The position numbers and the translations under genes were made by a program. Shown in pieces: positions 62,799-64,000 of a stretch of DNA of 64,000 nucleotides. The notes beneath the pieces are model-generated. The model searched no databases. It saw nothing but the letters and a program-made list of their open reading frames with translations, and was not told the origin of the DNA. The stretch comes from Natronococcus sp. A-GB7 (GTDB lineage Archaea > Halobacteriota > Halobacteria > Halobacteriales > Natrialbaceae): assembly GCF_029688865.1 (NCBI RefSeq), contig NZ_JARUKV010000018.1:1-64000 (forward strand), written 5' to 3'. Within the stretch, counting starts at the first letter, position 1; every line of letters starts with the position of its first letter.

Positions 62799-64000
62799 TC
62801 TGGCGCTCCGGACCGATACCGTTCGAACAGCGACTCCTCGGCTCGCTCGAGCACATCCGCTGCCGCCCGCTCCGTCCGAGCCGACGGCTCCGGCCGGGCG
62901 GCGCGTGCCTCGGTCTCCGGATCGACGTCGATCGAGACGCTCTCGAGCTTTCGGAGGGCCGGGAGGCGAGCCGCCAGCTCGCCGTCGGCGACGAGCGAGA
63001 GGACCGTCGACGGATCGTTCGCAAACGCCTGCACCGTCGCGGCGACGTCGGCGTAGCCGTCGATCCCGTTTGCGACGAGGTACGCGAGCACGACCTGCCG
63101 TTCGAACAGCTCCCGCTCGAGACGTTCCTCGCTCCAGCCCCGATCGAACGCGATCTCCTCGAGGACGCTCGAGGCGCCGACCCGGCGGAACTCGTCGGTT
63201 TCGGCCCGCCACCGGTAGACGTCGCTGACGTTGATCTCGTCGCGCTCGGCGTCGTAGCGGTTGATCTCGGTCAGCGTTCGGTTCCGGCGGACCGTCCGCC
63301 CGTCGACGCTGGTCTGGGCCTGGACCGCGACCAGATCCAGTGCTGTGAACATCGTCTTCGAGACGTCGATCGGCGCCGTCGTGAACCGCCTGAGAACCTC
63401 GTCGACGGAGTCGGCGTGAAACGTCGTGTGCGTGGTGTGGCCCGTCGACATCATCTGAAACAGCGTCCGCCCCTCCTCGCCGCGAACCTCCCCCATCAGG
63501 ATGTGGTCGGGTCGTTGCCGGAGCGTCGCCTCGAGCAGATCGAACTCGTCGACGGCCTTCCCGCCGTCGGCGAAGGAGGGGCGGGTGACACTCGCGATCC
63601 AGTTGCGCTGTGGCAACTCGAGTTCGCGGGTGTCCTCGATCGAGACGACCTTCGTGCTCGAGGGGATAAACAGCGAGACGGCGTTGAGAGCCGTCGTCTT
63701 CCCCGAGGCCGTCCCGCCCGCAAACAGCAGGCTCTTGCGGTTCTCGATGGCGAGCCAGAGCAGCGCCATCTGCTCGAGCGAGAAGGTGTGCCAGTTGACG
63801 AGGTCGATCGGCGTGAACGGAACGTCCGTGAACTGCCTGATCGTGTAGTTGGTGCCGCGGTCGGCGACCTCGCGACCGAGGGTAAGCTGGGCCCGCGAGC
63901 CGTCGGGCAGGGTCGCGTCGACCTGCGGGCGTCGCTTACTGATCCCCGCACCGGAGCGCTGGGCGAGCGTGGCGACGAACTCGTCGAGTTCGTCCGTCCC
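62795..64000 (-). CDS. pilB: Type IV pilus/secretion ATPase (PilB/VirB11 type), cut by the window end
   Basis: The C-terminal 401 residues of a hexameric secretion ATPase; the start lies beyond the window. Visible motifs are the Walker A loop GGTASGKTTALNA, the Walker B and His-box segment ILMGEVRGEEGRTLFQMMST, then GHTTHTTFHADSV. Upstream, in frame, RSGAGISKRRPQVDATLPDG belongs to the N-terminal substrate-binding part, and FTDVPFTPIDLVNW precedes the P-loop. Residues after about 300 form a helical C-terminal domain typical of haloarchaeal PilB3-like proteins. It energises assembly by the overlapping PilC gene product. Confidence 0.92.
   Translation of the reverse strand, partial: GTDELDEFVATLAQRSGAGISKRRPQVDATLPDGSRAQLTLGREVADRGTNYTIRQFTDVPFTPIDLVNWHTFSLEQMALLWLAIENRKSLLFAGGTASGKTTALNAVSLFIPSSTKVVSIEDTRELELPQRNWIASVTRPSFADGGKAVDEFDLLEATLRQRPDHILMGEVRGEEGRTLFQMMSTGHTTHTTFHADSVDEVLRRFTTAPIDVSKTMFTALDLVAVQAQTSVDGRTVRRNRTLTEINRYDAERDEINVSDVYRWRAETDEFRRVGASSVLEEIAFDRGWSEERLERELFERQVVLAYLVANGIDGYADVAATVQAFANDPSTVLSLVADGELAARLPALRKLESVSIDVDPETEARAARPEPSARTERAAADVLERAEESLFERYRSGAPE

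Overview
The window is chromosomal DNA of a haloarchaeon. The evidence is the high GC content, the strongly acidic proteins, Tat-type twin-arginine signals on exported proteins, leaderless promoters with TATA-like boxes 25-30 bases before start codons, archaeal TFE, aTrm56 and DGGGP synthase, HTH_10 (Bat-type) regulators, and DUF families I know only from halophilic archaea. I cannot name the species from the sequence alone.

Layout. 1-15.7 kb is mixed: a coiled-coil protein, a cysteine synthase homologue, small Cys-rich proteins, DGGGP synthase, tRNA-Arg(TCG), two Tat-exported M14 metallocarboxypeptidases, a 1.1 kb gene-poor stretch, an oxidoreductase, a lipoprotein, a MaoC hydratase, an alpha/beta hydrolase and an NCS2 permease. 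15.75-17.3 kb is an IS605/IS1341-type element with a TnpB nuclease, a 41-residue ribbon-helix-helix-like ORF missed by length cut-offs, and matching hairpins at both ends. It sits upstream of cbiA. 17.5-21.5 kb has cbiA, a family-2 glycosyltransferase and a beta-propeller protein.

21.6-24.9 kb is the most unusual part: four consecutive co-oriented genes for extremely Glu/Asp-rich proteins. Each alternates long acidic blocks with short ordered modules: a hydrophobic LLGNLL-type domain, two related glycine zippers, a SAP-like C-terminus, and a basic tail with a repeated RHSTM motif. A universal stress protein follows. I know no described system with this composition and treat it as the best candidate for something new.

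25.4-37.8 kb is catabolic: a Gfo6-type sugar dehydrogenase, an IclR regulator, an HD hydrolase, a tandem EthD protein, a VOC protein, a second EthD gene overlapping a ThDP enzyme, an SDR epimerase, a copper amine oxidase, an M24 peptidase-fold protein and a luciferase-like oxidoreductase. 37.9-43.7 kb is the aerobic phenylacetate pathway: paaA-B-C-D, a separate zinc-ribbon gene equal to the C-terminal half of bacterial PaaD, paaK, paaI, a divergent HTH_10 regulator and a MaoC hydratase. The nearby amine oxidase, most like phenylethylamine oxidases, could supply phenylacetaldehyde as a precursor.

44.2-54.0 kb is an acetate module: usp, acs, a Bat-type regulator with an integrase-like N-terminus, a second acs, a DUF4212 subunit, an SSS-family symporter and usp. 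54-58 kb carries housekeeping and membrane genes (trm56, tfe, DUF2110, DUF5803). 58-64 kb is a minus-strand type IV pilus operon: a secretion ATPase cut by the window end, a PilC/TadC-type membrane protein and five pilin-like proteins with overlapping start and stop codons.
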